Source: Nucisporomicrobium flavum (GTDB lineage Bacteria > Actinomycetota > Actinomycetes > Mycobacteriales > Micromonosporaceae). From it: DNA of 64,000 nt. Of this stretch, positions 1 through 8,720 are shown piece by piece (position 1 is the stretch's first letter; the number at the start of each line of letters is the position of its first letter). The position numbers and the translations under genes are program-made. The stretch covers positions 255,593 to 319,592 of the forward strand of contig NZ_JADMLH010000010.1 of the NCBI RefSeq assembly GCF_016464385.1, read 5' to 3'. The notes under the pieces were generated by a model. The model saw nothing but the letters and a program-made list of their open reading frames with translations. It did no database searches and was not told where the DNA came from.

Positions 1-3000
1 GGCCTCGAGGTCGTCGAACGTGCTGTCGCCGAGGAAGTTCTGCAGCACGTACAGGGTGTCGAAGAGCTGCTCGTGCCCGGCCGCGCGCTGGATGTCGCCC
101 AGGCCGAGATACTCGTGCGGCGCCAGGTCCAGCCGGTCCCGCTGGGCGCGGCGGGCGAGATCCGCGACGGTGTCCGACGGGCTCGCGGCGACCCGGGCCG
201 GCACGGTGTTGAGGAACAGCCCGATGACGTTCTCGATGCCGGGCAGCTCGGTGGGGCGGCCCGCCACGGTCGTGCCGAAGGTGACGTCCCCCCGGCCGGT
301 ACGGTGCCCGAGGACGAGCCCGAGCGCCACGGTGAGCACCGAGTTGAGGGTGATCCCGGCCCGGCGTGCCTGCTCGGTGAGGCGGGTCGTGACCGCGGTC
401 GGGAGCGCGGCGAGCACCCGCTCGGACAGCATCGGCGCGCGTCCGGCGGCCTCCGGCACCACGATCGTCGGCTCGCCCGTCCGCGCTGCCCAGGCGGCCG
501 CGGACGCGTCCCGGTCCTGGGCGTCGATCCAGGCCAGGTAGTCGGTGAAGGACGGGCCGCCGGCGGGCAGGGCGCCCCGGGCGCCACGCGAGTCGTAGAG
601 CGCGAACAGCTCGCGCAGGACCAGCTCGCGCGACCAGCCGTCCCAGAGCAGGAAGTGGCACGTGAGCAGCAGCCGGTCGGTCCCGTCGGGGTTGCGGACC
701 ACGGTCAGCCGGATGAGCGGCGGCTCGGTGAGGTCGAACGGCTTCTCCCGGTCCTCGGCCGCGACCGCCTCCGGGTCGCCCTCGACCACGGTCACGGTTG
801 CCGGGACGCGAGCGGCGATGTGCTGCCGCGGGCGCGGCTCGCCGACGAACGCGGCGCGCAGGGTCGGGTGCCGGTCGAGCAGGGCGGCGAACGCCAGCTC
901 CAGCGCGGGTACGTCGATCCGCCGGTCCAGGTCGAACACGTTCTGCGCGATGTACGTGGCCGCGCCGTCGGTGAACGTGGCCTGGTAGTACACGCCCTGC
1001 TGCAGCGGGGACAGCTCCCACACCTCGCCGGGCTCGTCCGCGGCGATCGCGGCGGCTGTACGGTTCTGGAACACGTCCTGGATGGACACGTCGATGCCGT
1101 CGCGGGCGAGCAGATTCACGAGGCGGATCGCGGTGATGCTGTCACCGCCGCGCGCGAAGAAGTCGTCGTGCACCCCGACCGTCGCGGCGCCCAGCACCTC
1201 GGCGAAACGGGCCACGACCTGGGCCTCGCGCGGCGTCCTCGGCGGTTCGGCCACCGTGGCGGCCGGGTCCGGCAGCGCGCGCCGGTCACGCTTCCCGTTG
1301 GGCAGCAGCGGTACGGCGTCCAGCACGGTGACCGTCGCGGGCACCAGGTACGCCGGCAGCTCGCCGCGCAGCGTGGTGAGCAGGGCCTGCGGGTCCAGCC
1401 GCTCCCCCGGCTCGGGCACGACGTACCCGTGCAGGGTGTTGCGGCGCGCGACCGCGACCGCCTCCCGCACGCCCAGCCGCCGCAGCAGCGCGGCCTCGAC
1501 CTCGGCGAGCTCGACGCGGTGACCGTTGACCTTCACCTGGTCGTCGTTGCGGCCGAGGAACTCGACCCGGTCGCCGATCCAGCGGCCCAGGTCGCCGGTG
1601 CGGTAGAGGCGCTCGCCCGGCAGATGGGGGTCGGCGACGAACCGGGCCGCGGTCGCGCCACCCTGCCCCCGGTAGCCGCGGGCGAGCTGCACGCCGCCGA
1701 CGTAGATCTCGCCCACCGCGCCGGGCGCCACCGGCTCCAGCGCCGCGTCGAGCAGGTGGATGCGGACGCCCGGAACAGCCCGGCCCAGCGTGACGGTTCC
1801 GCCGGGCGTGACGGTTCCGGCCAGCACGTCCCCGGTGTTCTCCGAGGCACCGTACGAGTTGACGATCTCCGCGTTCGGCGACGCGGTGGCCAGTGCGGCA
1901 ACCGTGGCGGCGTCCAGCGCCTCGCCGCTGGTGATCCACCGGCGCAGCCCGCGGACCTGCTCCGGAGCCGTCTCGGCGAGAGCGGAGGCGAGGCTCGGCA
2001 CGGCCAGCAGCTGCGTGGCGCCGGACTCCGCGACCAGCCGGGCCAGCGCGGTTCCGTCGGTCGCGGCGGTCTCGTCGGCGATCACCACGGTGGCGCCGGC
2101 GACGAGGCCGCCGAGCAGCTCGGTGGTGCCATCGATGAAGCTCATCGAGCTCTTCGCGACCCGCACGTCGCCGTCCCACCGCTCGCGTGCCCAGGCAAGA
2201 CGGTTGGCCAGGCCGGCGTGGGTGCCCACGACCGCCTTCGGGCGCCCGGTCGACCCGGAGGTGTAGACGACGGACGCCGCGTCGAGCGGTCCGATCTCGA
2301 CGGCCGGCGCCGCGCCGCGGGCGGTCCGCAGCCGCAGGGACGGCAGGTCGTGCGGGGGCAGTGCGCGCCCGGCGGCGTCGTCGGTGAGCACGCACACCGG
2401 CCGCGCGTCATCGAGCATGAACTCGATCCGCGCCGCCGGGTACGCCGGATCCACCGGCAGGTACGCGGCCCCCGCGCGCAGCACACCGAGCAGCGCGACG
2501 GGCAGGTCGGCCGTACGCCGGGTGGCCACCGCGACCACGTCCCCGCGGCGTACCCCGGCGGCGTGCAGCGCGGCGGCGACCGAGCCGGAACGGGCCCACA
2601 GGTCCGCGTACGTCAGCTCGGCGGCACCGCTGCGCACGGCGATCCGGCCGGGCTCGACCGCCCCGATCAGGTCGGGCACCAACGTCTCGGCGCGGGCCGG
2701 TCCGCCCCTGCCGAGCGCGAGCACTTCGGCGCGTGAAACGTCGGAGAGCAGGTCGATGGCGGCGACCGGGGTGTCGGCAGCCGCGGTGAGCACGCGCACG
2801 TACTGGTCGAGCAGACGCGCGGCGACGGCCGGGTCAAGCCGGTGGGTGAGCGTGACGGTGACGGTGTCCCCCGGCGTCACCATCAGCGTCGCCGGGTAGT
2901 GCGGGGCCTCGACCACGTCCACGCCGGTGATCCGCAGCCCGTCCGCGGCCGGAGCCGACGCAACCGGATAGTTCTCGACGACCACGAGCGTGTCGAACAG

Positions 3001-6000
3001 CTCGGGCAGCCCGGTCCGGCGCTGGATCTCGGCGAGCGAGGTCTGCTCGTGCTCGACCACCGACCGCTGATCCGCGGCGAACCGGGACAGGACGTCGGCC
3101 AGGGTCTCCGAGCCGGACCAGCGGACCCGGGCGGGCACGGTGTTGAGGAGCAGCCCCACCATCGCGTCGATGCCCGGCAGGTCACCGGAGCGCCCGGCCA
3201 CGGCCGAGCCGATCACCACATCGGTGCGGCCGGTGACCCGGCCGACAAGCACCCCCCAGGCGGCGGCGAGGACGTTGCCGGTCGTCACGCCGAGCCGCCG
3301 GGCCACGGCCTGCACGGCCGCGCCGTCCACGGTGGCCGTCACGCTCGCCGCGGGGCCGTTCGCGCCGGGTGCCAGCAGGGTCGGCTCGGTCACGCCGTCG
3401 AGGAGGCGGGCGTACGCGTCCGGGTCGCCCTCGCCGCGCCGGGCCAGGAAGTCCCGGTACGGCGGCGCCGGCGGCAGGGGCTGTCCGGCGTACCGGGCGA
3501 GCAGGCCGGTGAGCATCAGCGGTACGGACCAGCCGTCGGCGACGATGTGGTGCACGGTCTGCACGAGGACGTGCCGGTCGGCGGCGAGGCGGACCAGCGC
3601 GTACCGCATGGCCGGTGGGCGGGCGAGGTCGAACGGGCGGGCGCGCTCGGCGGCCGCAACCCCCGATCCGACCACCCCGCCGCCACCCACAAGCGGACTA
3701 AAGGCCGTCTCCACGTCGCCGGTCTCGACGTACCGCCACGGCGTCTGGACCGGGCCGCCGAGCATGGCCACGACCTCACCGTCACCGGTCGCCCGGAAGG
3801 CGGCCGCGAGGTTGGGGTGGCGGTTGAACAGGTCGGCGGCGGCCCGGTGCAGGCGGTCGGCGTCGAGCGGGCCGTCGAGGTGGATCAGCTGCTGGACCAC
3901 GTACGGGTCGGCGCCCGGCGCGTACGTGGCGTGGAAGTACAGCCCGGCCTGCAACGGGGTCAACGGCAGCACGTCGCGCACGTCCGGCCCGAGCGCGTCC
4001 ACGTCCGGCTGGGTCAGGCGTACGAGCGGGAAGTCCGATGGCGTGTGCCCGGCCACGTCGGGGTCCGCGGCGATCGCCGTGAGGAGTTCCGCCCAGCGGT
4101 CCGCGTACGCCTGAACTGTCTCGCGTGCCAGCGCCTCGCCCGGCCAGCTGAACACGGCGGACAGCTCGGCGCCGACCGTGACCGCGTTGACCTCGAGCGC
4201 CCGGGGCAGCGGCATGCGCGGGTCCCGCCGCTCGACGACCACCTCGCCGTCGTCGAAGCGGCCGAGGTAGTTGAACAGCACCTGCGGCTGGACGGCCAGT
4301 TCGTCGTGGCCGTGCAGGAAGCGCAGGACGCCGTACGAGATGCCGTTGCGGGGAACGGCCCGCAGCTGCTCCTTGACCGCCTTCACCGCGGCGGCCGGCG
4401 CGAGCCCGGTGACATCGAGCGGCACCGGGAAGAGCGTGGTGAACCAGCCGACCGTCCGCGACAGATCGAGATCGGCCATGTCCTCCTCGCGGCCGTGCCC
4501 CTCCAGCTCCAGCAGCAACGGCTCGTCCGGCGAGACCGCCAGCGCCAACGCCGCCACGAGCGCGTCGTTGACCCCGCCATGGATCGCCGCGGGTACGGCG
4601 CTCAGCAGCCGCTCGGTCACCTCGGCGGGCAGGGTGACGGTCAGCGTCTCCTCGGTGGCCACGGTGCCGGTGGCCGCCGGCAGGCCCACCCGTGTCTGCG
4701 CCGCCCGGGTCCAGAACGGCAGATCCGCGCTGACGTCGGCCTCACGCAGCGCCGTGGCCCACTGCCGGAACGAGGTGGGCGCCGGGGCGATCGGCAGGCC
4801 GCCACGCAGGTCTTCGGCGAGCACCCGCAGCGAGACGCCGTCGGCGATCACGTGGTGCAGGGCGACGATCAGCTCGCCGCTCTCCGGCAGATGCGAGAAG
4901 GCGGCCAGCCGTCCGGTGCTCAGCCGGGCAACCGTCGCCTCCAGGTCCTCACCGGTGCGCAGCACGTCCGCGGCTGTCAGCTCACCGGCCGGGCGGACCG
5001 TCAGCACGGCGCCGTCGATGCTCGCCCGCAGCACGTCGTGCGCTTCGAGGAGGCCGTCGATCACCGCGGCGACGTCGCCCGCGGGCGCGGGCAGGGTGAC
5101 GGCCTGGAAGAAGCCGTCGAGCCCGTTCCCGACCTCGTCCAGCCAGGCCAGGATCGGCGTCGGCGGGACCTCGCCGACCGCGTCCACCGCGGCGGCCTCC
5201 GGCTCGTCCTCGGCCACCACCAGGGCGAGCGCGGCCGGGGTCGGGTGGGCGAAGAGGTCGCGGGCCCGCAGCGAGAAACCGGCCCGGCGGGCGGCCCGGA
5301 CCGCGCCGATGGCCACGATGCTGTCGCCGCCGAGCGCGAAGAAGTCGTCCTCCGCGCCGACCGCGTCGAGACCCAGCACGGACGCGAACACCTCACACAG
5401 CCGCGCCTCGGTCTCGGTTCGCGGGCGTCGCGACCGCGAAGGGCCCAGCACCGGGACGGGCAGGGCGCGGCGGTCCACCTTGCCGTTCGCCGTGAGCGGG
5501 AACGCGTCGAGGACCACGAACGCCGACGGGACCATGTACTCCGGGAGCCGGTCGGTACACCAGGCGCGCAGCTCCTCGGGTGTGGCGGGGGCGGACAGGG
5601 TCGCGTACCCGATCAGGTGCCGCTCGTGGACGGTGACGACGGCCTGGCGCACCGCGGGGTGGGTCGCGACGGCGGCCTCGACCTCCTCGAGCTCCAGCCG
5701 CATGCCGCGGATCTTCACCTGGTTGTCGGCGCGCCCGACGAACTCGAGGCTGCCGTCGCCGGTCCACCGGGCCAGGTCACCGGTGCGGTACATGCGCTCG
5801 CCCGGGGCGCCGAACGGGTTGGCGACGAAGCGGGAGCCGGTCAGCGCGGGCGCGTTGACGTACCCGCGGCCGAGCAGGAAGCCGGCCGCGTACAGCTCGC
5901 CGGTGACGCCCGGGCCGACGGGGTTCAGGTCGTCGTCCAGGACGTGCAGCTGCGTGTACGGGTTGGGCCGCCCGATCGACGTGGCGATGCGCTCGGCGGA

Positions 6001-6906
6001 GTCCCGGTAGACGACGTGCGAGACGCCGATCGTCGCCTCGGCGGGGCCGTACCCGTGGTAGAGCGTCGTGGTGAGCTGAGCGCGGAAGCGTTCGAACAGC
6101 TCCGGCGTGAGCACCTCGCCGCCGCACCACACGTGCCGCAGCCCGTCCAGCAGGTGCGTGCCCCGGGCGAGCTGGAGCAGCACGTCGAGCATCGAGCTGA
6201 CCAGGTAGACGAAGGTCACGCCCTCGGTCGCGATGAGGTCGAGCAGGTACTGGGGATCCCGTTCACCGCCGGGCTCGGCCACGACGACGTACCCGCCGGA
6301 GACCAGCGGCAGCAGGATCTCGTTGACGCTGATGTCGAACGACAGCGGCGCCTTGAACAGCGCGGCGTCGCCGGGTCCGAAGTGCAGGATCTCCTCGCGC
6401 TGCCAGCGCAGCCGCTCGTGGATGGCCTCGTGCCGGATCATCGCGCCCTTGGGCCGGCCGGTGGAGCCGGAGGTGAAGATGACATACGCGAGCTGCCCGG
6501 GCGCGACGGCCACGCCGGGTGCTGCGGCGGTGCCGGCCGGGACGTCGGCGACGGTCAGGACCAGTTTTGCCCGGGCGTCGGCGAGGACCTGCTCGCGGCG
6601 GCGGTCCGGCCAGGCCGGGTCGACCGGGACGAACGCCCCGCCCGCGACCATCGTGGCCAGCACCGCGATCACCATCTCGGCCGAGCGCGGCATGCCGATG
6701 CCCACCACGTCCTCCGGCCCGACGCCGCGTTCCCGCAGGTCCCGGGCGAGCGCGTAGACCCGGCCGCTGAGCTCCGCGTACGTCAGCCGGGTCTCGCCCG
6801 CGACGAGCGCGAGGGCGTCCGGGGTCCGGGCCGCCCGGTCCCGGAAGGCCTCTACCACCGTGGCGGTCGTGGCGGGGCGGGTGGGGTCCTGCAGGCCGGC
6901 CGTCAT
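1..6906 (-). CDS. Siderophore-type non-ribosomal peptide synthetase, 5' part (partial)
   Basis: The gene runs off the left edge with no stop; about 2,302 codons are present from the ATG at 6906. Domains in order: A1 (residues ~10-480, FTSGSTGRPKG, closing NGK lysine), T1 (GGDSI near 527), epimerization domain (~580-1010, HHVIADGVS and NYLGRFD), C2 (~1030-1450, intact HHIVADGWS), A2 (~1470-1890), T2 (GGDSI near 1922) and C3, cut by the edge. A1 pocket residues aligned by eye to GrsA read D-I-N-Y-W-G-G-I-G, which I recall as the code for N5-hydroxy- or formyl-hydroxy-ornithine. With no C domain before A1, this is a starter module making a D-residue, as in coelichelin-type synthetases. An iron box lies 58 bp upstream, and MbtH, exporters and an importer are adjacent. 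The siderophore assignment is inference but well supported. A2 specificity was not assigned. Confidence 0.93.
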   Translation of the reverse strand, partial: MTAGLQDPTRPATTATVVEAFRDRAARTPDALALVAGETRLTYAELSGRVYALARDLRERGVGPEDVVGIGMPRSAEMVIAVLATMVAGGAFVPVDPAWPDRRREQVLADARAKLVLTVADVPAGTAAAPGVAVAPGQLAYVIFTSGSTGRPKGAMIRHEAIHERLRWQREEILHFGPGDAALFKAPLSFDISVNEILLPLVSGGYVVVAEPGGERDPQYLLDLIATEGVTFVYLVSSMLDVLLQLARGTHLLDGLRHVWCGGEVLTPELFERFRAQLTTTLYHGYGPAEATIGVSHVVYRDSAERIATSIGRPNPYTQLHVLDDDLNPVGPGVTGELYAAGFLLGRGYVNAPALTGSRFVANPFGAPGERMYRTGDLARWTGDGSLEFVGRADNQVKIRGMRLELEEVEAAVATHPAVRQAVVTVHERHLIGYATLSAPATPEELRAWCTDRLPEYMVPSAFVVLDAFPLTANGKVDRRALPVPVLGPSRSRRPRTETEARLCEVFASVLGLDAVGAEDDFFALGGDSIVAIGAVRAARRAGFSLRARDLFAHPTPAALALVVAEDEPEAAAVDAVGEVPPTPILAWLDEVGNGLDGFFQAVTLPAPAGDVAAVIDGLLEAHDVLRASIDGAVLTVRPAGELTAADVLRTGEDLEATVARLSTGRLAAFSHLPESGELIVALHHVIADGVSLRVLAEDLRGGLPIAPAPTSFRQWATALREADVSADLPFWTRAAQTRVGLPAATGTVATEETLTVTLPAEVTERLLSAVPAAIHGGVNDALVAALALAVSPDEPLLLELEGHGREEDMADLDLSRTVGWFTTLFPVPLDVTGLAPAAAVKAVKEQLRAVPRNGISYGVLRFLHGHDELAVQPQVLFNYLGRFDDGEVVVERRDPRMPLPRALEVNAVTVGAELSAVFSWPGEALARETVQAYADRWAELLTAIAADPDVAGHTPSDFPLVRLTQPDVDALGPDVRDVLPLTPLQAGLYFHATYAPGADPYVVQQLIHLDGPLDADRLHRAAADLFNRHPNLAAAFRATGDGEVVAMLGGPVQTPWRYVETGDVETAFSPLVGGGGVVGSGVAAAERARPFDLARPPAMRYALVRLAADRHVLVQTVHHIVADGWSVPLMLTGLLARYAGQPLPPAPPYRDFLARRGEGDPDAYARLLDGVTEPTLLAPGANGPAASVTATVDGAAVQAVARRLGVTTGNVLAAAWGVLVGRVTGRTDVVIGSAVAGRSGDLPGIDAMVGLLLNTVPARVRWSGSETLADVLSRFAADQRSVVEHEQTSLAEIQRRTGLPELFDTLVVVENYPVASAPAADGLRITGVDVVEAPHYPATLMVTPGDTVTVTLTHRLDPAVAARLLDQYVRVLTAAADTPVAAIDLLSDVSRAEVLALGRGGPARAETLVPDLIGAVEPGRIAVRSGAAELTYADLWARSGSVAAALHAAGVRRGDVVAVATRRTADLPVALLGVLRAGAAYLPVDPAYPAARIEFMLDDARPVCVLTDDAAGRALPPHDLPSLRLRTARGAAPAVEIGPLDAASVVYTSGSTGRPKAVVGTHAGLANRLAWARERWDGDVRVAKSSMSFIDGTTELLGGLVAGATVVIADETAATDGTALARLVAESGATQLLAVPSLASALAETAPEQVRGLRRWITSGEALDAATVAALATASPNAEIVNSYGASENTGDVLAGTVTPGGTVTLGRAVPGVRIHLLDAALEPVAPGAVGEIYVGGVQLARGYRGQGGATAARFVADPHLPGERLYRTGDLGRWIGDRVEFLGRNDDQVKVNGHRVELAEVEAALLRRLGVREAVAVARRNTLHGYVVPEPGERLDPQALLTTLRGELPAYLVPATVTVLDAVPLLPNGKRDRRALPDPAATVAEPPRTPREAQVVARFAEVLGAATVGVHDDFFARGGDSITAIRLVNLLARDGIDVSIQDVFQNRTAAAIAADEPGEVWELSPLQQGVYYQATFTDGAATYIAQNVFDLDRRIDVPALELAFAALLDRHPTLRAAFVGEPRPRQHIAARVPATVTVVEGDPEAVAAEDREKPFDLTEPPLIRLTVVRNPDGTDRLLLTCHFLLWDGWSRELVLRELFALYDSRGARGALPAGGPSFTDYLAWIDAQDRDASAAAWAARTGEPTIVVPEAAGRAPMLSERVLAALPTAVTTRLTEQARRAGITLNSVLTVALGLVLGHRTGRGDVTFGTTVAGRPTELPGIENVIGLFLNTVPARVAASPSDTVADLARRAQRDRLDLAPHEYLGLGDIQRAAGHEQLFDTLYVLQNFLGDSTFDDLEA

Positions 6907-6963
6907 CCGTGGCGCACCTTTCGACGTGGACCCGCGCGAGGCGGGGCGTCACGCGACGCGGAC

Positions 6964-6980
6964 TTAGGCTAGCCTAACCT
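6964..6980 (-). promoter_or_regulatory. Iron box (DmdR1/IdeR type) for the NRPS gene
   Basis: The 14-bp perfect palindrome TTAGGCTAGCCTAA lies at 6964-6977 and closely matches the actinobacterial iron-box consensus (TTAGGTTAGGCTAACCTAA). It is 58 bp before the NRPS start and overlaps the last codons of the exporter gene ending at 6969. Iron-loaded DtxR-family repressors bind such sites, so iron starvation should switch on the synthetase. Confidence 0.85.
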
Positions 6981-8720
6981 TCTCTCCGCCGTCGTGGGGG
7001 CCCGGGACTCCCAGGCCGACCAGAGCGCGGCGTACCGGCCGCCGGCGGCGACCAGCTCGGCGTGCGTACCGGACTCCACGATGGAGCCGTGGTCGAGCAC
7101 GATGACGCGGTCGGCCGACGCCGCCTGGGTCAGCCGGTGCGCCACCACGAGCGTCGTCCGGCCCTTCGTCGCCGCCGCGGCCGCCTCCTCGAGCACCCGG
7201 GCGCCCGAGCTCCCGGCCTCCGCGGTCGCCTCGTCGAGCACCACGACCGCCGGATCCAGCAGCACGAGCCGGGCGAGCGCGAGGTGCTGCGCCTGCGCGG
7301 CGGTCAGCTCGTGACCGCCCTCGCCGACGACCGTGTCCAGCCCGTCCGGCAGGGCGCGCGTCCACCCGAGCGCGCCGGCCGTCTCCAGCGCCGCCTCGAC
7401 GTCCGCCCGGTCCGCGCCCGGGCGGGCCAGCCGCAGGTCCTCCAGCAGCGGACCGGCGAAGACGTGCGTCTCCTGGCTGATCAGGGCCACCGTCCGCGCG
7501 GGCAGGTCCCGGACCGGTACGCCCCCCACCCGCGCCTCACCCCCGCCGGGCCGCAGGATGCCGGCCGCGATCGAGGCGGCCGTGGTCTTCCCGGCACCCG
7601 TCGAGCCCACGAGCGCGACCCGCTCCCCCGCCTCCACCCGCAGCGACACGTCGTGCAGCACCGGGGTCACGCCGTCGTAGCTGAAGCTCACGCCGTCCAG
7701 GGTCAGGGCGGCATCGCCCGGCGCCCGGCCGGCCGCGGGGTCCGGGGTGGACATCCGCAGCACCCCGACCAGGCGTCCCAGGCTCGCCCCGGCGGCCTGC
7801 ACCTCGTCGAAGGTGAACAGCAGCGTCGAGACCGGGTTGAACAGCCGGTGGAACAGCAGGGCCGCCGCCGAGGTCTCGCCGACGCTCACCGACCCGTCGC
7901 GGACCAGCAGGAACCCCACGACGAGGATCGCGGCCAGCCCCACGAACTCGGCGCGGTTGACCCGGCCGACGAAGCGCGTGAAGAGCGTGAAGACGTCCAC
8001 CGAGATGTCGCGGGCCCGGCCCGAGGCGCCGTCGAGGTCGCGCAGGTGCCGGTCCTCCAGCCGGTACGCGTGCACGGTCCGCAGCCCCTGCATGCTCTCC
8101 ACGAGCAGCTGCGAGCGTTCCGCCACGGCCGCGCGCTCCTGGGCGTACCGGGGGGCCGACCGCGGCAGGTACCAGCGCAGCGCGATCACGTACAGCGGGA
8201 CGGCGACCGCGCCGGCCAGCCCGAGCCGCCAGTCGATCCCCGCCATCGCGGCGAGACTGAGGACGGCGAGCAGGAACGCCGAGATCACCTGCGGCAGCAC
8301 GTCCGAGACCGCCTTGCCGATCGCCGCGATGTCCGCGCCGACCCGGGACAGCAGGTCGCCGCGCCCGGCCCGGTCCAGCACCAGCGCGGGCAGCCGCAAC
8401 GCCGTCGCCACGGTGCTCTCGCGCAGGTCGGCGAGCATCCGCGCGCCCAGCCGTCCGATCAGGTACGTCGACAGCCCCATCGCCGCCCCGCCGGCCAGCG
8501 CGGCCACCACGATCACCACGGCGACGGGCACGATCGCCGACGCGCCGGCGTTCTCGCGGACCCGGTCGACCAGCAGGCCGAGGGCGTACACGGGCACGAT
8601 CGAGGCGGCGGCCGCGAGCACGCCGGCCAGCAGCGTGCCGGCCACCTCGGCCCGGCGGCCGCGCAGCTCGGCACGCAGCCAGGCGCGGCTCTCCCGCGCG
8701 GTGGCGATCGGCAGGGTCAT
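6969..8720 (-). CDS. ABC exporter half-transporter (TMD-NBD), siderophore locus, subunit with intact Walker A
   Basis: 583 residues: an N-terminal six-helix ABC exporter domain (~25-310) and a nucleotide-binding domain. Walker A is intact (GSTGAGKTT, 372-380), as is Walker B (VVVLDEAT, 492-499), but the signature loop reads LTAAQ (472-476) instead of LSGGQ. The start ATG overlaps the stop of the upstream exporter gene by 4 bp, so the two are translationally coupled and probably form a heterodimer. From context it probably moves the siderophore across the membrane; fused pairs of this type also include the mycobacterial importer IrtAB, so direction is not settled by sequence. The last codons (L-G-stop) lie inside the NRPS iron box. 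Confidence 0.9.
   Translation of the reverse strand: MTLPIATARESRAWLRAELRGRRAEVAGTLLAGVLAAAASIVPVYALGLLVDRVRENAGASAIVPVAVVIVVAALAGGAAMGLSTYLIGRLGARMLADLRESTVATALRLPALVLDRAGRGDLLSRVGADIAAIGKAVSDVLPQVISAFLLAVLSLAAMAGIDWRLGLAGAVAVPLYVIALRWYLPRSAPRYAQERAAVAERSQLLVESMQGLRTVHAYRLEDRHLRDLDGASGRARDISVDVFTLFTRFVGRVNRAEFVGLAAILVVGFLLVRDGSVSVGETSAAALLFHRLFNPVSTLLFTFDEVQAAGASLGRLVGVLRMSTPDPAAGRAPGDAALTLDGVSFSYDGVTPVLHDVSLRVEAGERVALVGSTGAGKTTAASIAAGILRPGGGEARVGGVPVRDLPARTVALISQETHVFAGPLLEDLRLARPGADRADVEAALETAGALGWTRALPDGLDTVVGEGGHELTAAQAQHLALARLVLLDPAVVVLDEATAEAGSSGARVLEEAAAAATKGRTTLVVAHRLTQAASADRVIVLDHGSIVESGTHAELVAAGGRYAALWSAWESRAPTTAERRLG

Noticed and set aside
73-6972. Very long plus-strand open frames opposite the NRPS
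   Set aside because: They are mirror images of a gene with extreme third-position GC; their translations are Arg/Gly/Pro-rich and match no protein pattern, whereas the minus strand shows full NRPS domains.
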